Assembly: GCA_021816725.1 (NCBI GenBank)
Contig: JAKAXD010000001.1
Span: 248,001-312,000 of the forward strand
Source of the DNA: Thermoplasmata archaeon
Lineage (GTDB): Archaea; Thermoplasmatota; Thermoplasmata; Thermoplasmatales; GCA-001856825
Reading direction: 5' to 3'
Length of the DNA stretch: 64,000 bases
Shown: in pieces, positions 53,601-61,085 of the stretch
Layout of the letters: every line of letters starts with the position of its first letter
Numbering within the stretch: the stretch's first letter is position 1
Notes under the pieces: model-generated
The model's input: the letters and a program-made list of their open reading frames with translations, nothing else
The model's database searches: none
Told to the model about the DNA's origin: nothing
Position numbers and translations under genes: made by a program

Positions 53601-56600
53601 TAGCACATTACCGGAGTATGTTAGTACGGGAACATTGACTACGCTTGGACAGTGGCACTTTGTTGTAGTTGCAACAGAGGTAAGCAATACGGGCATATTC
53701 GGTACGTCTTCGCCTGTGACGGTTAATGTTGTAAACGCCCCAGTTACATCAGCCTTGTCACTTTCGCCGACAACGACTGACATAGGCATTCCTGTTTCGC
53801 TTTCTATACAACAAGGGTATGGAACAGCTCCATTTGTCTATTCTTGGGCAGTGGCTCTCTCTGGTGGTGGATCAGCTACAGGAGATTTCACTTTCTCAGG
53901 CAACCAAATAACATTTAACACTCAGGGTAGTTATTCTGTTACAGCAACCGTACAGGATGCTGACAGTCTTACTGCCTCTATTACCGCAACTATTACGGTA
54001 AATGCACCCCTTTCCGTGACTATATCGGCCGTAACACCAACAACAATTGACAAGGGCCAGACAGTGACATTTTCAAATTCCGAATCTGGCGGGATAGGTC
54101 CCTACACAATCAGTTATTCTGTATCACCAGTTGGAGGAGGAATTAAATTCGGTTCCTACTCAATCAGTGGAAACGTCATATCGTTCTTGATTCCCGGGCA
54201 GTACAATGTAGGTTCAACAGTCACAGATTCTCTTTCTGATACTGTATCTTCGACAAACTCAATAACCGTCACAGTCAACGCGCTTCCCACGGTAACCCTT
54301 ACTCCATCCTTAAATCCGATTGATGTGGGTAATTCTGTTACCTTCTCAAATACCACAGCTTACGGAACTGCTCCGTATACATACATATGGTCCTATCCTG
54401 CTTCAGAAGGTATAAAGCAACAAGTCAATACTTTCACATTCACTGCTCAGGGCAACTTCACAATAACACTAAGCATAGTTGATGCGGTCGGTGTCGTAGC
54501 CTCCTCATCAGTCCTGATTAGGGTCAATCCTTCGCCGATAATTGTGCTCCACCCAGAAAGCATGAACGTAACAGGCAATTCGTCAATTCTCTCTTCAGCC
54601 AGTCAGAAGTTTCAGCCTCAATTGACATGGCAAAAAAAAACATTTAGTGGAGGCGGCGGTACAACAATAACACTAGATGAGAGCACATCATGGTCAGTAT
54701 ATGTTCAGGCTGGGACTGGAACCCCCCCCTTTAGCTTTTCCTGGGCAATCGTTTATTCTAGCAACAGTACTACCGCAACAGATTATACCTTAGGAAGCAC
54801 CAATTCAAGTTATGTGGATAACGTCATTACATTTACCGGAACTGGAACCTATTCCGTAACAATAACAGTAACAGACAAGTATGACGCCACATCCTCTGAA
54901 TCATTAACTATAGATGTGAATAACCCTCTTCTTGTAGTCACTGCCACTATACAGGCAACTGCGACTTCTTTAGACGTTGGAACTTCTACGACTCTCACCT
55001 CGACGCCTACGATATCTGGGGGAACGTCACCGTACTCATTTCAATGGTACAGGAATGGCACTGTGAGCTCTGACCAAATAAGTGGACAATCTGGGCCTAT
55101 TACGACTAATACGCCAATCTCTCTCCCTCAAACTCCAACTGTTCCAGGAAACTACACGTATTATCTGGTAATATCTGATAGCGCATATTCCCCAGCAAGC
55201 AATTCCACTAAAATCGTGATACAAGTAAACAGGATCCCAACGACAGCTTCACTTGAGATTTCCCCAACTTCTACAGTTATAGATGGCCTGATAACAGCCT
55301 CAGTCATTTCAGGGAACGGAACAGCTCCGTTCAATTACACGTGGACTGTCACTCCCGTAGGTTCAACCTCTTCTACCACTCACTACGGTGATCAACTTGC
55401 TCTTAGTCAGTCTGGTAACTATTCAGTATCTCTGAAGTTAACAGATGGTGACGGAAAGATTGCCTATAACAATACTACAATTAGAATTTATTCAAGCAAT
55501 TTAGTTATTGTGAAAATTAGTTCTCCAACTTCTCCTCCGACCATAGACGTAGGCCAGAGTGAAACGATAACTGGTGGCTTCTCTAGTGGCAGTGGATCAT
55601 ATGAGTATGAGTGGGTCGTGCAGTCTACGGCATCTTCGTCGCCTCCTGCCTCAGGTTATGTTACGGGTTTATCCCCCCAATCATATACTTTTACCCCATC
55701 TTCTTCAGGAACATATTACGTATACCTCTATGTCAAGGACACTATAGTTGGCGATATCCAAGGTGGGTACATTGAAGTCAAGGTTAACAACGACCTTTCC
55801 CAGTCATCGATCTCTGTGAGCCCCACAGCCACCAGCATAGGCAGCCCCGTTACGGCTACGGTCACATCGGGATACGGGACACCTCCATTCACTTACACGT
55901 GGACGGTCACACTGGCCAATGGTGGATCTGCAGCCGGTGACTATACACCCTCTGGCAATCAAGTTACATTTAGCAGTGCGGGAAACTATACTGTTACTGT
56001 CAAGGCAAGCGATTCCTATTCATCTGCTACCTCTTCAAGTTTTAATATAGATGTTTCAGCAGTCGTGAGTCTTACTGCCTCAATATCGACTTATCCAAAT
56101 GCTGGAATTACTGCTATAGACGTCAGGCATGCACAGGAGTTTCAGGCAAATGTTGCTGGAGGGACAGGAACTTACAGTTATTCGTGGGGGTTAAGTGGTG
56201 TTTCGGGGGCAGTAAGTACTTCTAGTAGCTACACTTTCAATGTAACTTCTCCCGGTCTTTACATAGTGTATCTCAATGTGTCTGAAGGTACATCGCGCAC
56301 TTCTGCTTCCCCTATAACAGTAATAGTAAACCCGCTTCCAAATGCATCTTTTGGGGGAAGTAGCATAATGGAGTCAGATGTTGGGCAATCCATATCTGTG
56401 GTAGTCGTAGGAGGAACGCCACCATATGTATATTCGTGGACCGTCTCTCTATATCCCTCTGGAACACTGGCGGTTAACGATTATGTGGCTTCTGGAACAT
56501 CAGTATATTTCACTCAAACTGGTAATTATTCTGTAAAGTTCAGCGCTACAGATGCAGACGGTGTCACTTCAACCGTAACTGCGACTTTCATTGTGAACAA

Positions 56601-58263
56601 CCAAATATCCAGCTCTCTTTCCCTAGTAAATCCACTGTCCTCAGTCATTGACAGAGGAAATTCCACTGTGCTAAACGTTACGATCTCCGGTGGATCAGGA
56701 CTCTTCTCATATCAGTGGTTTGAGCAACTGTCTGGTAGCAGTTCTTTCCAAATTGTCCCTGGTGCAATCAATTCTACTTATGATTTCATCACGTCGAACT
56801 TTACAGTTCCAGGCATTTACCTTTTTTATGTAAATGTAACAGACCTGAAAACTGATCCTGCGTATGTGCATTCTAATATTATTAGCGTGAAAGTTCTTTC
56901 CACCATTATCTATCCGGTTTCCTTTTCGGAAGCTGGGCTTCCCTCTGGAATGAAGTGGTTTGTTAATATCACTAACGGACAATCTTTCTCATCTTCTTCA
57001 AATAAAATTTCCTTCTTAGAGTCAAATGGAACCTATTCATTCACAGTGTCAACTGGTAATAAGACTTACAGACTATCTTCCCATTCCTCTTCCGTATTCT
57101 CATTCTCAGTTAGTGGAAGTGGAGTTAGACAATCATTGGTATTTTTGCCGGTCGTGTACTCTGTAACTTTTTCTGAATATGGTTTGACTAATGGAATGAA
57201 ATGGTTTGTTAACCTTTCTAATGGGCAATCACTCTCGTCTACGCTTAACGTAATTTCATTCTCAGAAACAAATGGAACATATCAGTACGTGATTGATACA
57301 TCAAATAAACACTATAAACCACAAACGTCATCATCATTTTTCGATATATCTGGTAGTTCCATATCAAGGTCTGTTTATTTTGAGCTTGTTACTTTCAATG
57401 TTACATTTGACGAATCAAATCTACCAAGTGGAATAAAATGGTTCGTCAACCTGTCGAATGGACAGTCTTTTAATGCTACGAAAGGCTCTATTAACTTCAT
57501 TGACCCAAATGGAACATATTACTTCAGCATCGCAACAACTGACAAAATCTTCTATTCTATAGGCGGGTCTTTCACGGTAAGCGGGCAATCTAAATTTGTC
57601 TACATAACTTTTCTTCCTTATCTGAACAACATTTCATTTGTTGAATCTGGTCTTCCAACTGGAATTAAGTGGAACGTGAGCCTAGTAGGTCCAGGATCCA
57701 GCGTAAATCATTCATCTACCGGTGCGATATATTTCAATGAGGTAAATGGTACTTACAACTTCTCTATAGGGTCAATTCCTGGGTATAAAACCGACAATTA
57801 TTTGATCACCATAGTCGTCAACGGGGGCCCCTTCCGGAGCATTATTGTGTGGACAGCAGTTACTTATCCCGTGACCATTGTCGAAACCGGTCTTGCACCT
57901 GGGGAGACCTGGTCAGTGACCCTGACAACAGTGCAGAATGGGGAGGAAAAAGTTATGACGCTCAATAGCACATCGAGTTCAATAACCTTTAATGCTACAA
58001 ATGGCTCCTATTCTTACTCAGTATCGCTTCCCCAGGGATACAGGGGGTCTCCAATAAAATCTACCATTTCTGTTGTAGGAGGTGCTGTAACAACGAAACT
58101 AACAATAACCGCTCTCCCAAATTATCTCCTAATTTGGCTGGTAATAGGGGGTGCAGCAATAATCATTGCCGTTATAGCCCTTTATATTATGGCTAGCAGA
58201 AAGAGTCTCTTTAAGAGGGAAGGAAGATTCCTCAAGTTAGACCGAGGGAAGGTAAAGAAGTGA
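47668..58263 (+). CDS. Giant surface protein: about 30 Ig-like domains, 5 ETGL domains, C-terminal membrane anchor
   Basis: 3531 residues. The signal region contains KKLTVVIAVAVVVLMF. From about 165 to 3080 there are about 30 domains of 90-100 residues of PKD/Ig-like type, typically S-P-T-S-x-T-x-D-x-G-x-S then G-G-T-x-P-Y-x-Y-x-W, ending in V-x-V-T-D-x and T-I-x-V. Early domains carry insertions: APGPGPGPGPVPGNW (near 320), QGPGGGPGPDQDNQ (near 385) and an acidic DDEDHDDG (near 618). Five ETGL domains (SEAGLPSGMKWFVNI first) begin near 3080. A helix (LLIWLVIGGAAIIIAVIALYIMA) and basic tail KREGRFLKLDRGKVKK end it. I saw no Cys. ATG 47668 gives an extra hydrophobic N-terminus. TTG 47701, 25 nt after a TTTATAT box, gives a cleaner signal peptide. 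Confidence 0.85.
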   Translation: MFLYLLSLGKPLISRTLAKKLTVVIAVAVVVLMFSTPFYGAFGAQNSGISSQSNKNHVYLVTTTIGNKNYSYYEDVHDGKVTKTWPAASAPSGLASNITSQEAQSSGSLSLPTGNFSTPSNLQVKSGSTAQVSAYSQNQSSKSDPGNTGGSFDLTQTYSVNSVTLSPSSSNMYIGQTLNLKGSWTGGQSPYNFVWRVAQSQPLNWIESYYTNASQLTTNTFAFTPPHPGNFIIFLFVSGSGTGVGINASAVISVQGQPFQNGQPNQATQNYLQNMTLTPTTTVMSTGLEINFAGNWTGTSPTYGYAWMVVPSQAINAPGPGPGPGPVPGNWQSYYQGAINKINTYNFTSQPSTSFTFNPVYGSYGIFYLYLFVITNNAQGPGGGPGPDQDNQQNSLVSFAKIILLPGTPGVSSVTMSPTSVNYITNSGQHGESNSVPIVFTASWTGGTPAYSYVWMVTAGQPISAPYIIQFSSYNTTSGDSATYSYTPPDNGRYYVYLFVGSSSSSAYVMAVSQIDAHGDRQPTVSQATISQTTVDANIGQSIGFSANWIGGISPYTYVWYVSSNFPHWQQGFQPFNKENTTSQPNAQFTFIPSSYGVYYAYLFINNYVNNPPPVDDEDHDDGLALVATAEVIVLHTSLPLTSSAISLSPTTTLVDNPITATVAPGYGTGPFTYSWVVTSPGGATTSTSSYSTSADQITFSSPGTYSVTVTITDAAGVSASQTATVTIMSQLSVSISASGLTSIDKGQSSTLVVTSLSGGFPSYMGQWIVEQPGFQSYINLGSSFPINPNDLLTASVSTGVLSITGTWLFELEITDSSSEVTYSNSVAITVNQPLSVILYSSSGQTDVGGSLTFTNTTQGGTMPFSYSYSVTPNSGFTESTNPGNTFTFNSQGSYSVKLIVTDVTGSTATSTIVIDVNPAPTINGQPQSYSIDPAQQFGPLISTVEGGSGTYSWQWFYVSSGGASLITGANGIGPTATFDPTQAGSYYAVFKDSIGITVSSNVAQVTVNLQPTVSISPQAITVYSSQSDQLTATTGGGSGSFGYSWTIGGRANNMGTSSQFTFSEKKEGIYTVWLNVTDIGTTPNYVLSPISITITVVKAPTVQITPPSATIDTSQSLVLSAVLSIRTGDFSYSWTIGGSSTVVGTSSTYTFSESTSNVYTVWLNITIGNTHPAEIVTATSVITVVASPSISEQPQSATIDSGQSIVITSTVAGGTGSFTWQWYDSSGLISGDSGTTATASAIFSSALQGIYVTFTDTGTSASPEPTITSNTVSVSIKPALSITSEPTAGTIDRGESTTLTAAVSGGTGLYSWTLFTSSDVNVTYGTSSTVTYTFSPSVSASYYFKFKDVGVTPGATPPAIKTTNTVLITVNNALVPLINPSSASLTVGASQTFSSATQGGSGDYSYSWTIGGNSQPVGTASTYVYTAQAQGTQKLWLNVTDLGTTSHYTLSVTATIQVSSGSLSVTFTANNPVSGTGAIDLGQSVSLSYTPTIAGGKSPYSYQWFLNGTSISYKVGLSGTAVSGTAITYSFDPTGTGTYVFYLQISSSDNQASISSGLSIKVYSTPAISSQPSSSTIDTGQTVALTATVSGGTGTFLWSLLTSGGTLVTSSTGAAASYSFKPNSNSSYYFTFTDNGVMPTATSVSLVSTNTVTVTVYPDPTVTVLPVTISSGLTATLTATASGGSKIGYSFKWYSNQGLTTLLYSGNPFSTPALTVSTTYYVTVSDSTGFVSAPASAIVTVVGSLTSSSLTISPTSTDVGIASSVTVSTGAGVAPYSYTWTVTLYPSGSASGDYTTSRNKVTFTQAGVYSVSVTVRDSSGQSASISKVITVDPVPSITLSPTSATIDVGASITFSNSSSGGTSPFTYGWGYPTGAGVTQNGNQFTFSNTGTFTIKLYLNDTVGASGVSTASITVNNQPVIVYSSLTVVISGASTMDTGTATNIAITSISGTGPYTAQLEAEGPTSTSYSVVASTNQFSTLPEYVSTGTLTTLGQWHFVVVATEVSNTGIFGTSSPVTVNVVNAPVTSALSLSPTTTDIGIPVSLSIQQGYGTAPFVYSWAVALSGGGSATGDFTFSGNQITFNTQGSYSVTATVQDADSLTASITATITVNAPLSVTISAVTPTTIDKGQTVTFSNSESGGIGPYTISYSVSPVGGGIKFGSYSISGNVISFLIPGQYNVGSTVTDSLSDTVSSTNSITVTVNALPTVTLTPSLNPIDVGNSVTFSNTTAYGTAPYTYIWSYPASEGIKQQVNTFTFTAQGNFTITLSIVDAVGVVASSSVLIRVNPSPIIVLHPESMNVTGNSSILSSASQKFQPQLTWQKKTFSGGGGTTITLDESTSWSVYVQAGTGTPPFSFSWAIVYSSNSTTATDYTLGSTNSSYVDNVITFTGTGTYSVTITVTDKYDATSSESLTIDVNNPLLVVTATIQATATSLDVGTSTTLTSTPTISGGTSPYSFQWYRNGTVSSDQISGQSGPITTNTPISLPQTPTVPGNYTYYLVISDSAYSPASNSTKIVIQVNRIPTTASLEISPTSTVIDGLITASVISGNGTAPFNYTWTVTPVGSTSSTTHYGDQLALSQSGNYSVSLKLTDGDGKIAYNNTTIRIYSSNLVIVKISSPTSPPTIDVGQSETITGGFSSGSGSYEYEWVVQSTASSSPPASGYVTGLSPQSYTFTPSSSGTYYVYLYVKDTIVGDIQGGYIEVKVNNDLSQSSISVSPTATSIGSPVTATVTSGYGTPPFTYTWTVTLANGGSAAGDYTPSGNQVTFSSAGNYTVTVKASDSYSSATSSSFNIDVSAVVSLTASISTYPNAGITAIDVRHAQEFQANVAGGTGTYSYSWGLSGVSGAVSTSSSYTFNVTSPGLYIVYLNVSEGTSRTSASPITVIVNPLPNASFGGSSIMESDVGQSISVVVVGGTPPYVYSWTVSLYPSGTLAVNDYVASGTSVYFTQTGNYSVKFSATDADGVTSTVTATFIVNNQISSSLSLVNPLSSVIDRGNSTVLNVTISGGSGLFSYQWFEQLSGSSSFQIVPGAINSTYDFITSNFTVPGIYLFYVNVTDLKTDPAYVHSNIISVKVLSTIIYPVSFSEAGLPSGMKWFVNITNGQSFSSSSNKISFLESNGTYSFTVSTGNKTYRLSSHSSSVFSFSVSGSGVRQSLVFLPVVYSVTFSEYGLTNGMKWFVNLSNGQSLSSTLNVISFSETNGTYQYVIDTSNKHYKPQTSSSFFDISGSSISRSVYFELVTFNVTFDESNLPSGIKWFVNLSNGQSFNATKGSINFIDPNGTYYFSIATTDKIFYSIGGSFTVSGQSKFVYITFLPYLNNISFVESGLPTGIKWNVSLVGPGSSVNHSSTGAIYFNEVNGTYNFSIGSIPGYKTDNYLITIVVNGGPFRSIIVWTAVTYPVTIVETGLAPGETWSVTLTTVQNGEEKVMTLNSTSSSITFNATNGSYSYSVSLPQGYRGSPIKSTISVVGGAVTTKLTITALPNYLLIWLVIGGAAIIIAVIALYIMASRKSLFKREGRFLKLDRGKVKK
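48160..56905 (+). repeat. Tandem array of about 30 Ig-like (PKD-like) domain repeats
   Basis: Repeats fall into recognisable subtypes, such as one with YSWTIGG...GTSS (near 50.8, 51.1, 51.9 kb), one with TIDxGxxxxLTAxVSGGTG (near 51.5 and 52.4 kb) and one with TSTDVGI...YSYTWTVT...GSASGDYT (near 53.0, 53.8 and 55.9 kb). The subtypes recur in similar order, which suggests duplication of blocks of domains. Confidence 0.7.
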
Positions 58264-58441
58264 TGAATGATATTTTACTGACATCTTATCGTTACTATGA
58301 TAGTTCAAATGAAAATTCGAGATCTACGACCTCCCATAATGGAGGGTCAAGTTGGCAAAAACCAGAAGAGAATGCATATCCAAACAAGAAATATGAAATA
58401 ATTATTAAATACTTAGATATAATTAATTGGCTAATGCTATC

Positions 58442-61030
58442 ATGACAATAAAACACGGTCCTGTAACGAGTGACATCGCCTTTACGTTCATAGTTGTCAT
58501 GTTAATTATCATCTCAGGATTCTCCAGCTCCTACATCTCTAATCATTCCTTTCAATCCGATCCACTAAAACAGTTTTCATCTACATACGTCTCAACAGAA
58601 TTGAGGGAAACTCAGAATCCGGCTCAGGGACGCCTTACAACGGGTGCGTTAACTGTAACGATATCTCCTGCCACCTCTGTGCTTGATGTAGGTCAATATG
58701 TCACCATAAGCGTTGTGAACCCATACTCTAGCTTTACTTATGTTTGGTATGTTGCTAACAGCGTAGTTTCAGGGGCAAATCAAGCATCTTACAAGTTCTC
58801 ACCTCAGACTTCTGGGACTTATCAGATATATGTCAACGTCACTAATGGCACCCAACAGGCTAATTCTAACATAGCAACTGTTTCGGTAGATTCTCCCATC
58901 GCTGTAACAATTTCTCCGATGTCTGAGAAAGTCTATGTTGGTCAAAGTGTAACCTTCCAGTCTACGGTAACAGGCGGTACCGGAAATTTTCAATACGTCT
59001 GGTACCTCAATGGTTCAAAGACTTCAACAACAACCTCCTCATACATTCTCACCCCAGCGGGCAATGCGACATATTACGTTTACGTAATAGTGAGCGATGG
59101 AGGCACATCTAATGGCGTTCCTTTCACTCCCACGATTCAATCAAGTACAGCTCAGATAATTGCTGCAATTAAGACATTTCAGGTGTCGTTTGAGGAGACG
59201 GGGCTTCCTACAGGAACAAGATGGTATGTCAATCTTACGAACGCTCAGAGTCATTCAGCAATTCTCTCAGTAGACCAATTCAACGAAACTAATGGAACGT
59301 ACTACTTTTATATCGCTTCCGGCAACAAAGTATACGCTCCGAGCCCTTCTTCTGGTACGTTCATTATTGATGGAAGTCCAGTAACACTCCTTATTACATT
59401 CACACCGGTACTTTATCAAATTACATTCAATGAGACAGGGTTGCCGTTGGGCATTTTATGGTACGTGAATATTTCGGGTCATCAATCGCTTTCATCAAAC
59501 TCCAGTTCTATTGAATCATCCGTTTCTAATGGGACATACAACTTCTTCGTTTCGACAGGAAACAAAGAGTATTTTCCCACTCCCTTTTCTGGCTCCTTTA
59601 AAGTCAATGGAAGACCTAACGCTATTGCCATACAATTCTCTCTATACACCTATGCAGTTGAATTCACGGAATCCGGTCTTCCACTAAATACTCAATGGTT
59701 TATCAGTGTTGTAGGCATCCCACCAACTCCAATCACAAATGAATCAGGGAGCTCTTTTTCTCAAATAATATCATTGGATCTCCCTAATGGTACGTATATT
59801 TACAAGCTCACCAGCGGAATACAGACGTATGGTCCTTTCCCAGCTTCTGGGAATTTGACCGTTTCAGGTAGTCCCGTCTCTATGGCAGTCGCGTTCTTGC
59901 GGCTTTACCAGATATCATTTGTCGAAGTCGGGTTACCGCTTCCGTCTCCAAATTTAAAGTGGTTCCTCAATATATCTGACCCCCAGAGTTACAATTCTTC
60001 AAGCAATACCATTTCTTTCTGGGAGCCTAATCAAACTTATTCTTACTCTGTTTCCACAAACGATAGATGGTATATCCCTTCAAACTCAACAGAATCTGGT
60101 TCTATGACAGTAAGTGGGTCGTCGGTCACGGGACCGCAAATTATTTTCAACGAGCTTTTAAACATAAGTTTTCAACAACAAAAGCTTCCAACTGGAAATA
60201 TGTGGTATGTCAACATTACAGGCGGAGGAAATTTCCATTCGTCTAATGGAACTATATCATTTATGGAAATAAATGGGACATACTCATATAATGTTTATTC
60301 AGGGAACAAGCTGTATCGTCCTGTTCCATTTAGTGGGTCCTTCATTCCTAACAAGACAGCTTTTCCAATACGGATAACATTTATCCTTGTAACCTACCCG
60401 GTAACATTTTCAGAAACGGGTCTTACGAACGGTATTATCTGGTCTGTATCCATGAATAATAATACCAAAATATCGACGAACGGAACTATTGTATACAGAC
60501 TCTATAACGGTAGCTTCGAATATTCTATTCAACCAATCTCCGGGTTTTCTACGGGCACTTACGCCGGCAATCTGACAGTAAATGGCAGCTCTCTCGTGGA
60601 ATATATTTCCTGGACACTTGTAACTTATTATATCAATATAACCCAATCAGGATTGACTGCAGGTAAGAGGTGGTCTGCTACCCTTCAGGGGAAAACCTTC
60701 AATGGAATTCCAGTATCCGCGACTCTCAATACCACGAGTAACAACATAGTCTTCAAGGAACCAAATGGAACGTATAATTATACCATAAACGCTCCGTTTG
60801 GTTATACAGGTACCCATATGACGGGCAAGGTGACCGTAAATGGAAAATCGGCCGCTGCAGTAGCTACTCTAGTTCCTCCAAATTTCACATTAATTGGGAT
60901 TGTAGGTGCTATTGCAGTGGCAATTCTTGCTATTGCCTTGATGCTCATGATAAGGCGGGAGAACAGAAGCTTCTTTGTTAGGGAAGGAAGGTACGTCAAG
61001 AAGGGAAAATACCTAAAATATAAAAGATAG
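58442..61030 (+). CDS. Surface protein: 2 Ig-like and 7 ETGL domains, C-terminal anchor
   Basis: 862 residues from ATG 58442; TTG 58427 is an in-frame alternative. An N-terminal helix (IAFTFIVVMLIIISGFSSS) is followed by two Ig-like domains (ISPATSVLDVGQYVTISV; ISPMSEKVYVGQSVTFQS) and seven ETGL domains from FQVSFEETGLPTGTRWYVNL onward. The end is a helix (LIGIVGAIAVAILAIALMLMI) and basic tail FFVREGRYVKKGKYLKYKR, very like the tail of the giant protein upstream. It looks like a short relative lacking most Ig domains. TTAGATAT (58413-58420) lies 25-26 nt before the ATG, so it has its own promoter. The 178 bp between it and the giant gene hold no convincing gene. Confidence 0.83.
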   Translation: MTIKHGPVTSDIAFTFIVVMLIIISGFSSSYISNHSFQSDPLKQFSSTYVSTELRETQNPAQGRLTTGALTVTISPATSVLDVGQYVTISVVNPYSSFTYVWYVANSVVSGANQASYKFSPQTSGTYQIYVNVTNGTQQANSNIATVSVDSPIAVTISPMSEKVYVGQSVTFQSTVTGGTGNFQYVWYLNGSKTSTTTSSYILTPAGNATYYVYVIVSDGGTSNGVPFTPTIQSSTAQIIAAIKTFQVSFEETGLPTGTRWYVNLTNAQSHSAILSVDQFNETNGTYYFYIASGNKVYAPSPSSGTFIIDGSPVTLLITFTPVLYQITFNETGLPLGILWYVNISGHQSLSSNSSSIESSVSNGTYNFFVSTGNKEYFPTPFSGSFKVNGRPNAIAIQFSLYTYAVEFTESGLPLNTQWFISVVGIPPTPITNESGSSFSQIISLDLPNGTYIYKLTSGIQTYGPFPASGNLTVSGSPVSMAVAFLRLYQISFVEVGLPLPSPNLKWFLNISDPQSYNSSSNTISFWEPNQTYSYSVSTNDRWYIPSNSTESGSMTVSGSSVTGPQIIFNELLNISFQQQKLPTGNMWYVNITGGGNFHSSNGTISFMEINGTYSYNVYSGNKLYRPVPFSGSFIPNKTAFPIRITFILVTYPVTFSETGLTNGIIWSVSMNNNTKISTNGTIVYRLYNGSFEYSIQPISGFSTGTYAGNLTVNGSSLVEYISWTLVTYYINITQSGLTAGKRWSATLQGKTFNGIPVSATLNTTSNNIVFKEPNGTYNYTINAPFGYTGTHMTGKVTVNGKSAAAVATLVPPNFTLIGIVGAIAVAILAIALMLMIRRENRSFFVREGRYVKKGKYLKYKR

Positions 61031-61085
61031 AACCTGAAATTGAGAAAAATTTGCTTATTGGTACAATAGTTTTGATTGAAGCCTC

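Noticed and set aside
58330..58345. Hairpin CCTCC-CATAAT-GGAGG between surface genes, considered as a terminator or sRNA.
   Set aside because: The stem is only five pairs and no T-run follows, so it could be chance.
58260..58445. Short plus-strand frame between the two surface protein genes.
   Set aside because: It overlaps the upstream stop, has no domain or promoter, and its composition is AT-rich spacer.
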